A stretch of DNA of 9,541 bases from Actinomycetota bacterium (lineage in GTDB: Bacteria > Actinomycetota > Humimicrobiia > Humimicrobiales > Humimicrobiaceae): contig JAMCQQ010000548.1 in assembly GCA_023379515.1 (NCBI GenBank), positions 1-9,541 on the forward strand, in the 5' to 3' direction. This document shows, piece after piece, positions 1 to 7,640 of this stretch. Below the pieces are notes generated by a model. It did not search any database. It was not told the origin of the DNA and saw nothing but the letters and a program-made list of their open reading frames with translations. Position 1 is the stretch's first letter; each line of letters opens with the position of its first letter. The position numbers and the translations under genes were made by a program.

Positions 1-44
1 AACTCCCTTCATAAAATAATATTGGGAAGTTTATTATGAAATAT

Positions 45-106
45 TATGGTGAGTGATTAAAGATAAAAGGATTATTTCTCGCACTATTACTTAAGCACTC
101 ACCATA
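45..106. repeat. Imperfect 16-bp inverted repeat pair (45-60 / 91-106)
   Basis: The left arm, tatggtgagtgattaa, and the reverse complement of the right arm match at 15 of 16 positions (56 pairs badly with 95), separated by 30 bp. The first 11 bp match perfectly. The core 9-mer tatggtgag recurs in both halves of the palindrome at 125-156, giving four copies in about 105 bp in alternating orientation. Repeated inverted cores beside a tyrosine recombinase remnant suggest recombinase arm or core sites or an element terminus. That role is inferred from position only. Confidence 0.6.
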
Positions 107-124
107 CTGTAGCACTCTACATAA

Positions 125-156
125 TGCCTGTTATGGTGAGCTCACCATAACAGGCA
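125..156. repeat. Perfect 32-bp palindrome at the recombinase remnant
   Basis: The half-site tgcctgttatggtgag (125-140) is followed directly by its exact reverse complement (141-156), with no spacer. Pairing fails at 124/157. The right half overlaps the first readable codons of the recombinase remnant, including its H-x-x-R motif. There is no U-tract after it, so an intrinsic terminator is unlikely. It could be a recombinase site, an operator for a dimeric regulator, or a rearrangement scar. The palindrome is certain; its role is unknown. Confidence 0.85.
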
Positions 157-313
157 CAGCTTCGCCACGGAATTCTACAGACAAACAAAAGATCTTGAAA
201 CACTCCGAATGATATTAGGTCACAGCAGTATTTTAACCTCACAGATATATATAAACTTGGCCAATGAAGAAGTAAAGGCTGCTATGGACGGCTTCCGCCA
301 ATTTGTAAAGTAA
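140..313 (+). pseudogene. Tyrosine recombinase (phage-type integrase), C-terminal remnant
   Basis: A short open frame follows a TGA at 137-139 and ends at TAA 311-313. It reads as the last ~57 residues of a tyrosine recombinase: H-H-N-R then HSFATEF (catalytic H-x-x-R box), then LRMILGHSS (the conserved Gly-His), then TSQIYINLANEEV (nucleophilic Tyr), ending DGFRQFVK. The N-terminal DNA-binding domain and first catalytic Arg are absent, and no start codon or ribosome-binding site is visible, so it cannot be functional. The break falls within the 32-bp palindrome. Codons such as GGC, CGC and GCC are commoner here than in the genes downstream, suggesting a different origin. An integrase relic at the edge of a defence locus fits arrival by site-specific integration. 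Confidence 0.8.
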
Positions 314-535
314 AAATACTCCAGAAAGCACAAAGAATAAGGCTGTGTACACGCTGTATACGCCACCCTGGGACACGATAATACCATACCCAAGGAATTA
401 TACCATTAATCAAAAAAATCTTTTTTCCTATCATTCAAATTGAGAATTTAATATAATGAAAATATTAATTTTATCACCTACACTTTTATTGTTTTTTATT
501 TAAGCCAAAAATTAAAATTAATATAAAAATTAGAC
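314..535 (+). promoter_or_regulatory. Gene-free leader of the hsd operon with weak promoter-like boxes
   Basis: No gene is visible in this 222-bp stretch. TATAAT at 452-457 could be a -10 box, but no good -35 lies 16-18 bp upstream. TATAAA at 522-527 ends 8 nt before the hsdM ATG and would place transcription initiation at or very near the start codon, that is, a leaderless or near-leaderless message. This agrees with the absence of a Shine-Dalgarno sequence before hsdM. At 341-363 two degenerate copies of one unit (ctgtgtacacg, ctgtatacgcc) abut, each containing a small palindrome (gtgtacac, gtatac), and could be an operator. These assignments are weak. Confidence 0.3.
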
Positions 536-2227
536 ATGGAAAATTTTACTGAGAAAGCAAATTTTATTTGGCAGGTTGCCGATGATATTCTGCGTGGAAC
601 ATTTAAACAACATGAGTATGGCGATATAATTCTTCCGTTTGTTGTACTTCGCCGGCTTGACTGTGTACTGGAAGAGTCCAAAGATAAAGTAATAGAGGTA
701 TATGAAAAATTCAAAGACAAACTCCAGGACCCATCACAAATACTTCTTCAAGCAACCGGTGGTAAAAACTTTTATAATACCTCTCTCTATGACTTAAAAA
801 GACTGTCTCAGGATGCAAAGCAAATTGAGCTAAATTTTAATAATTATTTAAATAATTACAGTGAAAACGTAAGAGATATTATTGAAAATTTTCAGATAGA
901 TAAGCTTATTAAAAGACTTTCAAACAATGACCTGCTATATCTTCTTATAAATAAATTTACTGAAATTGATCTGCATCCTGATAAAGTATCAAATCATGAA
1001 ATGGGCTATATTTTTGAGGAGCTTCTCAGAAGATTTTCTGAAATGTCAAACGAAACTGCAGGAGAGCACTATACTCCACGTGAAGTTATAAGACTTATGG
1101 TAAATCTTTTATTTGCAGAACATAAAGATGAGCTATCCGGAAAAGGCCTTATAAGAACAGTTTATGATCCGGCTTGTGGTACTGGTGGAATGCTGACCGT
1201 AGCAAAAGAGCATATTGAAAATAATATAAATCCGGACTTAGACATAATAATGTATGGCCAGCAGCTAAATGAACAAACCTATGCAATAGCTAAATCAGAC
1301 TTTTTGATGTTAGGTGAAGATGAAAAAAACATTGTACAAGGTAATAGCTTTATACAGGATAAATTCAAAGGAAAAAAGTTTGACTTCATGATGTGTAATC
1401 CTCCTTTTGGAGTAAGCTGGAAAAAAGAACAGAAATTTATTGAAAATGAGTCAAATGATCCATATGGCAGATTTTCCGCAGGTCTTCCAAGGTCAAGTGA
1501 TGGTGCGCTTCTATTTTTACAGCATATGATTTCAAAGATAGAGCCAAGAGGCAGCCGTGTTGCAATTATCTTTAATGGAAGTCCTCTTTTTACAGGTGAT
1601 GCCGGAAGTGGTGAAAGTAATATAAGAAAATGGATCATAGAAAATGACTGGTTGGAAGTAATAATAGCTCTTCCTACTGAGCTATTTTATAACACAGGAA
1701 TTGCAACCTATATATGGATTGTAACCAACAACAAGCCTGTAAAACGAAAAGGTAAAGTCCAGCTTATAAATGCAATTTCCTTTTTTCAGAGCATGAAAAA
1801 GAGTTTAGGAAATAAAAGAAAATTTATCTCAAATGATCAGATAAAAGATATAACAGAAATATATTCCAGATTTAAAGATAGCAAGGACTGTAAAATCTTT
1901 GACAATGACGATTTTGGTTATATAAAAGTTACAATTGAACAGCCTCTTAATAAAGATACAGGTAAAAATCCTAAACCGGACCCAACAAAAAGAGATTATG
2001 AAAGAGTTCCATTAAAGGAAAATGTTGATAAGTATTTTGAAAGAGAAGTAAAACCACACCTGCCTGATGCCTGGATGGATAGAACAAAAGATAAAATGGG
2101 ATATGAGATAAACTTTACCAAATATTTTTATGAATATAAGCCGCTAAGACCATTGAATGAGATTAATAAAGATCTATTAAAACTGGAAGATGAAACAGAA
2201 GGCCTACTTAAGGAGATACTCAAATGA
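536..2227 (+). CDS. hsdM: Type I restriction-modification system, DNA methyltransferase subunit HsdM
   Basis: HsdM transfers a methyl group from S-adenosylmethionine to adenine (N6) at the site chosen by HsdS. M2S alone is a methylase, and with HsdR the complex restricts unmethylated DNA. The 563-aa protein has the HsdM N-terminal helical domain (about 5-165, including FIWQVADDILRG), the SAM-binding motif I DPACGTGGM at 211-219, and catalytic motif IV NPPF at 288-291. GEHYTPREVI at 177-186 is the conserved lead-in to the methylase domain. Length is typical and no disruption is seen. ATG 536 is chosen because the protein begins as family members do; no Shine-Dalgarno precedes it. The stop overlaps the hsdS start as ATGA. 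It is the first gene of the probable five-gene operon. Confidence 0.97.
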   Translation: MENFTEKANFIWQVADDILRGTFKQHEYGDIILPFVVLRRLDCVLEESKDKVIEVYEKFKDKLQDPSQILLQATGGKNFYNTSLYDLKRLSQDAKQIELNFNNYLNNYSENVRDIIENFQIDKLIKRLSNNDLLYLLINKFTEIDLHPDKVSNHEMGYIFEELLRRFSEMSNETAGEHYTPREVIRLMVNLLFAEHKDELSGKGLIRTVYDPACGTGGMLTVAKEHIENNINPDLDIIMYGQQLNEQTYAIAKSDFLMLGEDEKNIVQGNSFIQDKFKGKKFDFMMCNPPFGVSWKKEQKFIENESNDPYGRFSAGLPRSSDGALLFLQHMISKIEPRGSRVAIIFNGSPLFTGDAGSGESNIRKWIIENDWLEVIIALPTELFYNTGIATYIWIVTNNKPVKRKGKVQLINAISFFQSMKKSLGNKRKFISNDQIKDITEIYSRFKDSKDCKIFDNDDFGYIKVTIEQPLNKDTGKNPKPDPTKRDYERVPLKENVDKYFEREVKPHLPDAWMDRTKDKMGYEINFTKYFYEYKPLRPLNEINKDLLKLEDETEGLLKEILK

Positions 2228-3567
2228 GAAAACCTTATCCATCATATAAAGATAGCGGAGTTGAGTGGATTGGAAATATACCCAAACACTGGGCGACAAG
2301 TAAATTAAAGTATTTAAGTGAAGTTTATTCAAGTACAGTAGATAGATATATTTATGATGATGAGATCCAAGTTTCAATATGTCATTATCCTGATGTTTAT
2401 AAAAATGAGTTTGTAGATGAAGATACTCTATTAAATAAAGGTTCCTGTAACCAAGTTGAATTTAAAAGATTCCAATTAGAAAAAGGATTGGTAATTTTAA
2501 CAAAAGACTCTGAAACACCTGATGATATCGGCATCCCTTGTTATATTGAAAAAAATCTGAGCAATGTTGTATGTGGTTATCATCTTTCAATAATTAAAAC
2601 AAATAATAATCATATAAATAGCAAATTTCTTTTCAGATTTATTCAATCGGATAAAGTTAGATGTCATTTTGAAGTTCAATCAAAAGGTATAATAAGATTC
2701 AGTTTAGGCAAATCTATAATTGAAAACTTATTTGTAAATCTCCCTCCTCTTCCAGAACAACAACAAATTGTGGAATATCTTGATAATAGAACCAAACCCA
2801 TTGATGAATTAATTGAAAAGACAAAACAAAAGATCGAGCTATTAAAAGAAAAGCGAACCTCTCTTATAAATCACTCTGTAACCAAAGGCCTAAATCCTGA
2901 TGTTGAGATGAAAGACAGTGGAATTGAATGGATTGGAGAAATACCAAAACACTGGATTATTTCAAAATTCAAATACGATACGATTACACCGGTTCGTTAT
3001 GGACTTAATATTGAAAATAATAAGTATGCCAATGAAGGTATAAGATTTATAAGAATTACTGATTTAGATGATTGGGGTGGATTAAATCCCGAAAATGGTA
3101 AATATTTAACTGATTCAGATGTAGATAATGAATTTTTACTCAATAAATACGATTTATTATTATGCCGAAGTGGACATACTGTAGGTAAATCATATTTACA
3201 TCTACTTGATGGTAAATATACCTCAGGTGGTTATTTGGTCAGGTTTAATTTTGGTAATTATTTTTCTTCAAAATTCATTTTTTACGTTACAAAAACGCAT
3301 TTTTATTGGAATTGGCTTTATATGAATACAATAATTTCAACAATTGAAAATGTAAATGGTGAAAAATATTCAAATTTTAATTATCCAAAACCACCTATCA
3401 CTGAACAACAACAAATTGTTGAGTATCTCGATTTTCAGATGCAAAAAATTGATGACCTAATAGAAAAGGAAAATAAACGAATCGAACTTTTAAAAGAGTA
3501 CCGCCAATCACTTATTTCAGAAGCAGTAACAGGTAAAATCGATATAAGAGATAAGGTAGCAGTATGA
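2224..3567 (+). CDS. hsdS: Type I restriction-modification system, specificity subunit HsdS
   Basis: HsdS chooses the bipartite DNA target for both methylation and cleavage. The 447-aa protein shows the usual two-fold layout: target recognition domain 1 at about 15-175, a conserved helical spacer at 176-225, domain 2 at about 236-389, and a second conserved helix at 391-435. Each half opens with nearly the same block (DSGVEWIGNIPKHW at 10-23; DSGIEWIGEIPKHW at 231-244) and closes with PPLPEQQQIVEYLD (174-187) or PPITEQQQIVEYLD (390-403). The recognition domains differ from each other, as expected for an asymmetric target. The target sequence cannot be read from this. AAGGAG at 2210-2215 supports the start at 2224, and ATGA overlaps on both sides imply translational coupling with hsdM and hsdR. 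Confidence 0.96.
   Translation: MRKPYPSYKDSGVEWIGNIPKHWATSKLKYLSEVYSSTVDRYIYDDEIQVSICHYPDVYKNEFVDEDTLLNKGSCNQVEFKRFQLEKGLVILTKDSETPDDIGIPCYIEKNLSNVVCGYHLSIIKTNNNHINSKFLFRFIQSDKVRCHFEVQSKGIIRFSLGKSIIENLFVNLPPLPEQQQIVEYLDNRTKPIDELIEKTKQKIELLKEKRTSLINHSVTKGLNPDVEMKDSGIEWIGEIPKHWIISKFKYDTITPVRYGLNIENNKYANEGIRFIRITDLDDWGGLNPENGKYLTDSDVDNEFLLNKYDLLLCRSGHTVGKSYLHLLDGKYTSGGYLVRFNFGNYFSSKFIFYVTKTHFYWNWLYMNTIISTIENVNGEKYSNFNYPKPPITEQQQIVEYLDFQMQKIDDLIEKENKRIELLKEYRQSLISEAVTGKIDIRDKVAV
2755..3419 (+). repeat. Direct repeats within hsdS (2755-2771 and 3403-3419)
   Basis: The 17-mer gaacaacaacaaattgt occurs twice, 648 nt (216 codons) apart, in frame, encoding the EQQQIV core of the two conserved helices. 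A second, less exact repeat pair encodes the WIG-IPKHW blocks (2251-2292 and 2914-2955, 221 codons apart). Such repeats in type I specificity genes are known substrates for domain exchange by homologous recombination. No second hsdS or inverted partial hsdS lies in the window, so shuffling here is only a possibility. Confidence 0.75.
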
Positions 3568-6515
3568 CTCCACAATCATATAAAGAACAAAATTTTGAGG
3601 AACACATTGAACAAAAGCTACTTGAATCAGGATATCATAAAAGGTACTCAGATGATTACAATAAAGACCAGTGCCTAATTCCGTCTGAAGTAATTGCATT
3701 TATAAAATCCACTCAACCCAAGGAATTTGAAAACCTCCAGATTCAATATGGTGCTGATACTGAAAATAAAATCTTCTATAGGCTATCGCAGGAAATTACT
3801 CAAAAAGGTGCTCTTGAGGTCCTGCGAAAAGGTTTTAAAGACAGAGGTTCTAAATTTAGAATGGCCTACTTTAAACCATCAAGTGGATTAAATCCAGAAG
3901 CTAAAATGCTTTATGAGCAAAACAGATTTTCAGAAGTAAGGCAGCTTGAATTCAGCACCAGGAATACAAAATCTCTTGATATGGTAATATTCTTAAATGG
4001 TATACCGATAATTACTGCAGAGCTTAAAAATTCACTTACTGGTCAATTTGTTGAGCAGGCCATAAAACAATACAAAAATGACCGTGATCCAAAAGAGGAT
4101 CTGTTTAAATTCAAAAGATGCCTTGTACACTTTGCTGTAGGAAATGAAAAGGTATTTATGAGTACCAAACTCTCTGGAGCCAATACCAAATTCTTACCAT
4201 TTAATAAAGATACAGAAAATCCGGTAAATCCTAACGGCCATAAAACAGCCTATCTCTGGGAAGACATCTTTCAGCCTGACACTCTGCTTGATTTAATAAA
4301 TAATTATCTGCATATCCAGGAATATAGCGAAAAATACTTTGTAAAAGATATTGGCCTTGATGAAAAAGTTCATAGATCTCTTATCTTCCCCAGGTATCAT
4401 CAGCTTGGTGCAGTAAGAAAAATACTTGATGCACTTCATGCTGAAGGTGTTGGAAAGAGTTATTTAATTGAACATTCTGCAGGATCCGGAAAGTCAAATT
4501 CAATTGCCTGGCTTGCCCATCACCTGGCTAATTTTTACCAGAAAAGCACTGATAAAGACAGGCTATTTGATTCAATCATTGTTGTAACTGACAGAAGAGT
4601 GCTTGACCGCCAGCTTCAAAACACGATTAAACAGTTTGAACAGACAACCGGAGTTGTAATACCGATAGAGAAAAATGCCCAACAGTTAAGAGAAGCCCTT
4701 GAAAGTGGAAAAGACATAATAATATCAACCATACAAAAATTCCCTGTAATATCGCAACATATATCAGAGCTTAAAGGTAAGCGTTTTGCCGTAATTGTTG
4801 ATGAAGCCCACTCAGGCCAGCAAGGTGAAGATGCAAGACATTTAAAAAAAGTTCTATCTGTAAACTTGGAAAATGCTGAAGATGAGGATAGAGTAGAATT
4901 TGATCTTGATGATGAGGTACTCCGAGAAATAAGTCTTCGTGGAAAACAGCTTCATATATCATATTTTGCTTTTACGGCAACTCCAAAAAATAGGACTCTT
5001 GAGATGTTTGGCAGGAAAAATGATCAAGGTCAGTTCTGTGCATTTCATATCTACTCCATGAGACAAGCCATAGAGGAACATTTCATTCTTGATGTTTTAA
5101 AAAATTACATGACATACAAACGTTACTTTAAATTGATGAAAACAATAGCCGGTGATAAAAAGTATGAAAAAAGAAAAGCTGCAATACTTCTAACCTCATA
5201 TGTAGATCTGCAGCCTCATGCAATTGAAGCAAAAACTCAGATAATGCTTGACCATTTCATAGATAATACCCAAAACCAAATTCAAGGAAAAGCTCGTGCA
5301 ATGGTTGTGACAAGGTCAAGGCTTCATGCAGTAAAATACTTTCTTGAATTTAAAAAACAGATGAAAGAAAAAAATCTACCATATAAACCACTTGTGGCAT
5401 TTTCAGGTACAGTTATTGATCCGGACACTTTAGCAGAACATACAGAAAACAGTTTAAACAGACTTGCCCCAAAGGTTGCAATCCAGGATGCATTAAAAAC
5501 TCCTGAATATAGAATTTTAATTGTAGCTGAAAAATTCCAGACAGGTTATGATGAGCCACTTCTTCATACCATGTTTGTTGATAAAAAACTTGTTGACCTT
5601 CATGCTGTACAAACACTTAGCAGATTAAATAGGACAATGGAGGCAAAAGAAGATACCTTAATTATAGATTTTGTTAACGAAGCTGAAGATATAAAGAAAG
5701 CATTTCAGCCATATTATCAGACAATACTTTTATCTGAAGAAACTGACCCCAATGAACTCTACAGTCTTGTATATAAACTGGAAAAATATGATATATATTC
5801 AGGTGATGATGTTGAGCAGTTTTGCAAAATATTTTTCAATCCTGCAGAACCTCTTGAAAATCTGCAGCCAATTCTTGATAGATCAGTTGAAAGATGGAGC
5901 TTCAAACATGAAAATGAACAGGAAGACTTCAGGATTACACTTCAGAAGTTTGTAAGGCTCTACGGTTTTATATCTCAGATTGTAACTTTTAAAGATATAG
6001 AATTGGAAAAGCTGTATAACTTCGGCAAAAATCTGTTAAACAAATTACCAAAAGCAGTTAAGCCTCTTCCTTATGAATTAAAAGAAGCAGTGGATCTTGA
6101 ATCATTTAGAATCCAGCAGACCTTTAAAGGAAGCCTGATACTTGAACCCACAGATGGCTATGTTGAACCTCCCTCAACAGATACTGTTGTTCCACCACCG
6201 GATGAAGAGGAATTTTTGACAAAAATAATTGCCACACTTAATGAAACCTATGGTGCAAATTTAACTGAAGAAGATAAGGTTGATATTGATATTATAAAAA
6301 GCAAGCTTGAAAAAAATGAGGAATTAAAAGCTGTACTTAACCCCAGAAATACCAAAGAAAATATCAAGAAGAAATTCGAAGACATATTTGACAATGTTAT
6401 TCTTGACTTTGTTAATAACAAATTTGAACTGTATAAAAAATTATCTGATCCACAAATCAACGCCCAGTTTAAAAAGAAATGGTTCGACAGATTAATTGAG
6501 CAACATGGATTGTAA
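3564..6515 (+). CDS. hsdR: Type I restriction endonuclease, motor/nuclease subunit HsdR
   Basis: HsdR translocates DNA using ATP and cuts at a distance when the target is unmethylated. The 983-aa protein carries an N-terminal PD-(D/E)xK nuclease (D139 in SLDMVIF, E153 and K155 in AELKN), then a superfamily 2 helicase motor: Walker A AGSGKS at 306-311, DEAH at 413-416, FTATP at 470-474, VVTRSR at 581-586, TGYDEP at 660-665, and the motif VI-like QTLSRLNR at 683-690. A helical C-terminal region follows, as expected for the part that binds the methylase core. All key residues I looked for are present and the length is normal, so it should be active. AAGG at 3553-3556 precedes ATG 3564, which overlaps the hsdS stop as ATGA. 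Confidence 0.97.
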   Translation: MTPQSYKEQNFEEHIEQKLLESGYHKRYSDDYNKDQCLIPSEVIAFIKSTQPKEFENLQIQYGADTENKIFYRLSQEITQKGALEVLRKGFKDRGSKFRMAYFKPSSGLNPEAKMLYEQNRFSEVRQLEFSTRNTKSLDMVIFLNGIPIITAELKNSLTGQFVEQAIKQYKNDRDPKEDLFKFKRCLVHFAVGNEKVFMSTKLSGANTKFLPFNKDTENPVNPNGHKTAYLWEDIFQPDTLLDLINNYLHIQEYSEKYFVKDIGLDEKVHRSLIFPRYHQLGAVRKILDALHAEGVGKSYLIEHSAGSGKSNSIAWLAHHLANFYQKSTDKDRLFDSIIVVTDRRVLDRQLQNTIKQFEQTTGVVIPIEKNAQQLREALESGKDIIISTIQKFPVISQHISELKGKRFAVIVDEAHSGQQGEDARHLKKVLSVNLENAEDEDRVEFDLDDEVLREISLRGKQLHISYFAFTATPKNRTLEMFGRKNDQGQFCAFHIYSMRQAIEEHFILDVLKNYMTYKRYFKLMKTIAGDKKYEKRKAAILLTSYVDLQPHAIEAKTQIMLDHFIDNTQNQIQGKARAMVVTRSRLHAVKYFLEFKKQMKEKNLPYKPLVAFSGTVIDPDTLAEHTENSLNRLAPKVAIQDALKTPEYRILIVAEKFQTGYDEPLLHTMFVDKKLVDLHAVQTLSRLNRTMEAKEDTLIIDFVNEAEDIKKAFQPYYQTILLSEETDPNELYSLVYKLEKYDIYSGDDVEQFCKIFFNPAEPLENLQPILDRSVERWSFKHENEQEDFRITLQKFVRLYGFISQIVTFKDIELEKLYNFGKNLLNKLPKAVKPLPYELKEAVDLESFRIQQTFKGSLILEPTDGYVEPPSTDTVVPPPDEEEFLTKIIATLNETYGANLTEEDKVDIDIIKSKLEKNEELKAVLNPRNTKENIKKKFEDIFDNVILDFVNNKFELYKKLSDPQINAQFKKKWFDRLIEQHGL

Positions 6516-6518
6516 AAA

Positions 6519-6962
6519 ATGAAAAGAATAATTTTAATTTCCTGTGTTAAGGAAAAACTTAAAACCCCAGCTAAAGCAAAAGATTTATACGTAAGCGATC
6601 TTTTTAAAAAAAGCTACAGATATGCACAATTATTAAAACCAGGCAATATTTTTATACTCTCAGCAAAATATGGACTCCTTGAACCAGAACAAATAATTGA
6701 GCCATACGATGAAACATTAAAAACAAAAAGTTCAACTGAGATAAGAGAATGGTCTAAAAAAGTAATAAAGGCCTTAAAAGAAAAAATTGATTTAGAAAAA
6801 GATGAAGTAGTTATTCTTACCGGAAATAAATATTATAAATACCTACTACCATATATAAACAATTATAAGCTTCTGCTTGGAAATCTACCATTCGGATCAA
6901 GGCTAAGCTTTTTAAAAAAACAAATAGAAGAATATGAGCAAGGAATGCACCAGTCTTCATAA
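6519..6962 (+). CDS. DUF6884-like protein of unknown function attached to the hsd operon
   Basis: The 147-aa protein starts 3 nt after the hsdR stop, so it is almost certainly cotranscribed. It has the layout I associate with DUF6884: IILISCVKEK at the N-terminus (Cys9, Lys11), KDLYVSDLFKKSYRYA at 21-36, LSAKYGLLEP at 47-56, then Y63 and a TGNKYYKYLLP segment at 101-111. The invariant-looking Cys, Tyr-x-Ser and SAK-GLL residues suggest a ligand or nucleotide pocket rather than a plain DNA-binding fold. The C-x-x-x-K and Y-x-S features loosely recall a domain of archaeosine-synthase/TGT-related enzymes, but that comparison is from memory and weak. There is no signal peptide or membrane segment. 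Family assignment is moderately sure; function is unknown. Confidence 0.75.
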   Translation: MKRIILISCVKEKLKTPAKAKDLYVSDLFKKSYRYAQLLKPGNIFILSAKYGLLEPEQIIEPYDETLKTKSSTEIREWSKKVIKALKEKIDLEKDEVVILTGNKYYKYLLPYINNYKLLLGNLPFGSRLSFLKKQIEEYEQGMHQSS

Positions 6963-7566
6963 TTTATTTAATAACCTGCCAAGGTTTTATTTTCCATTTA
7001 ATAAAACCAAAATACCGCTTAATGGAATATACATTCTTTTTGAAAACGGTGAAACTGGCCATGGACTGGATAGAATTGTAAGGATAGGAACTCATACCGG
7101 AGCCAACCAGTTAAGGTCAAGACTTAACCAGCATTATATTTTAGAAAATAAGGACAGAAGTATATTCAGGAAAAATATTGGCAGAGCAATATTGAATAAA
7201 AGAAAAGATCCGTACCTGAAAACATGGCGAATTGATTTTACCACAAGAGATAAAAAGTCTGAATATGGTCACTTAATCAACCAGGAATATCAATCACAGA
7301 TAGAATCCGAGGTAAGCAAATATATCCAAGGCACTTTCTCTTTCTGTGTTTTTGAAGTTAACGACACTGATAAAAGATTGGAATTAGAATCAAAAATAAT
7401 TTCAACAATTTCAGCATGTAGCCAGTGCAGACCGTCAAATAATTGGCTTGGCCGCTACTCTCCAGTAGAGAAGTTAAAAACAAGCGGTCTATGGCAGGTA
7501 AATGAACTTTACAATTTACCATTATCAGGCGATGATTTTGCTTATCTTGTTCCATTATTGAAATAA
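6934..7566 (+). CDS. Divergent GIY-YIG nuclease-like protein
   Basis: The 210-aa protein overlaps the preceding gene by 29 nt. GIYILFE at 31-37 and VRIGTH at 49-54 match the two halves of the GIY-YIG core (the second reads RIG), followed by Arg in LRSRLNQH at 60-67, a possible catalytic Glu in LELESKII at 149-156 (E152), and a conserved-looking Asn pair in PSNNWLG at 167-173. This order (GIY, YIG, Arg, Glu, Asn) is that of GIY-YIG nucleases, with a long insertion before the Glu. SIFRKNIGRAIL at 76-87 is a distinctive block. I infer metal-dependent DNA or RNA cleavage, perhaps supporting restriction. ATG 6934 is the only in-frame ATG before the domain; only a weak AGAAG precedes it. Nuclease activity is untested. 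Confidence 0.75.
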   Translation: MSKECTSLHNLFNNLPRFYFPFNKTKIPLNGIYILFENGETGHGLDRIVRIGTHTGANQLRSRLNQHYILENKDRSIFRKNIGRAILNKRKDPYLKTWRIDFTTRDKKSEYGHLINQEYQSQIESEVSKYIQGTFSFCVFEVNDTDKRLELESKIISTISACSQCRPSNNWLGRYSPVEKLKTSGLWQVNELYNLPLSGDDFAYLVPLLK

Positions 7567-7569
7567 ATA

Positions 7570-7598
7570 TTTTAATGTTTATAGAAATTTTTTATAAT
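7570..7598 (+). promoter_or_regulatory. Possible promoter for the gene starting at 7641
   Basis: A perfect TATAAT (7593-7598) lies in the gap after the nuclease-like gene. A poor -35-like TTTTAA sits at 7570-7575 with a 17-bp spacer. It would give a leader of roughly 35 nt before ATG 7641. AT-rich DNA yields such matches often, so the assignment is weak. No rho-independent terminator hairpin was seen between the hsd operon and this gene. Confidence 0.35.
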
Positions 7599-7640
7599 CA
7601 TTCTACATAAAAAATTAAGATTGAGATTTAAATTATTGAA

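Noticed and set aside
125..156. Palindrome as an intrinsic terminator.
   Set aside because: There is no spacer to form a loop and no U-tract on either side (cacagcttcg follows), and no complete gene ends just before it.
1..156. A second fold-back chimera at the left end, mirroring the one on the right.
   Set aside because: Pairing stops 16 bp from the centre on each side, and sequence beyond is unrelated, so 1-124 is not an inverted copy of the downstream DNA.
409..430. A-run and T-run (caaaaaaatcttttttccta) as a terminator hairpin.
   Set aside because: The stem would be only A-T pairs with a 2-nt loop and no GC, too weak for a credible terminator.
314..535. tRNA gene or attachment-site tRNA remnant near the recombinase remnant.
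   Set aside because: No acceptor-stem pairing, TTCGA-type T loop or cloverleaf could be drawn here.
1279..1638. 119-aa open frame on the minus strand within hsdM.
   Set aside because: It lies entirely across the conserved methylase motifs of hsdM, and its protein has no recognisable features. It is a shadow frame.
2755..3419. CRISPR-like or satellite repeats.
   Set aside because: There are only two copies, 648 nt apart and in frame within hsdS, and they encode the known conserved helices of specificity subunits.
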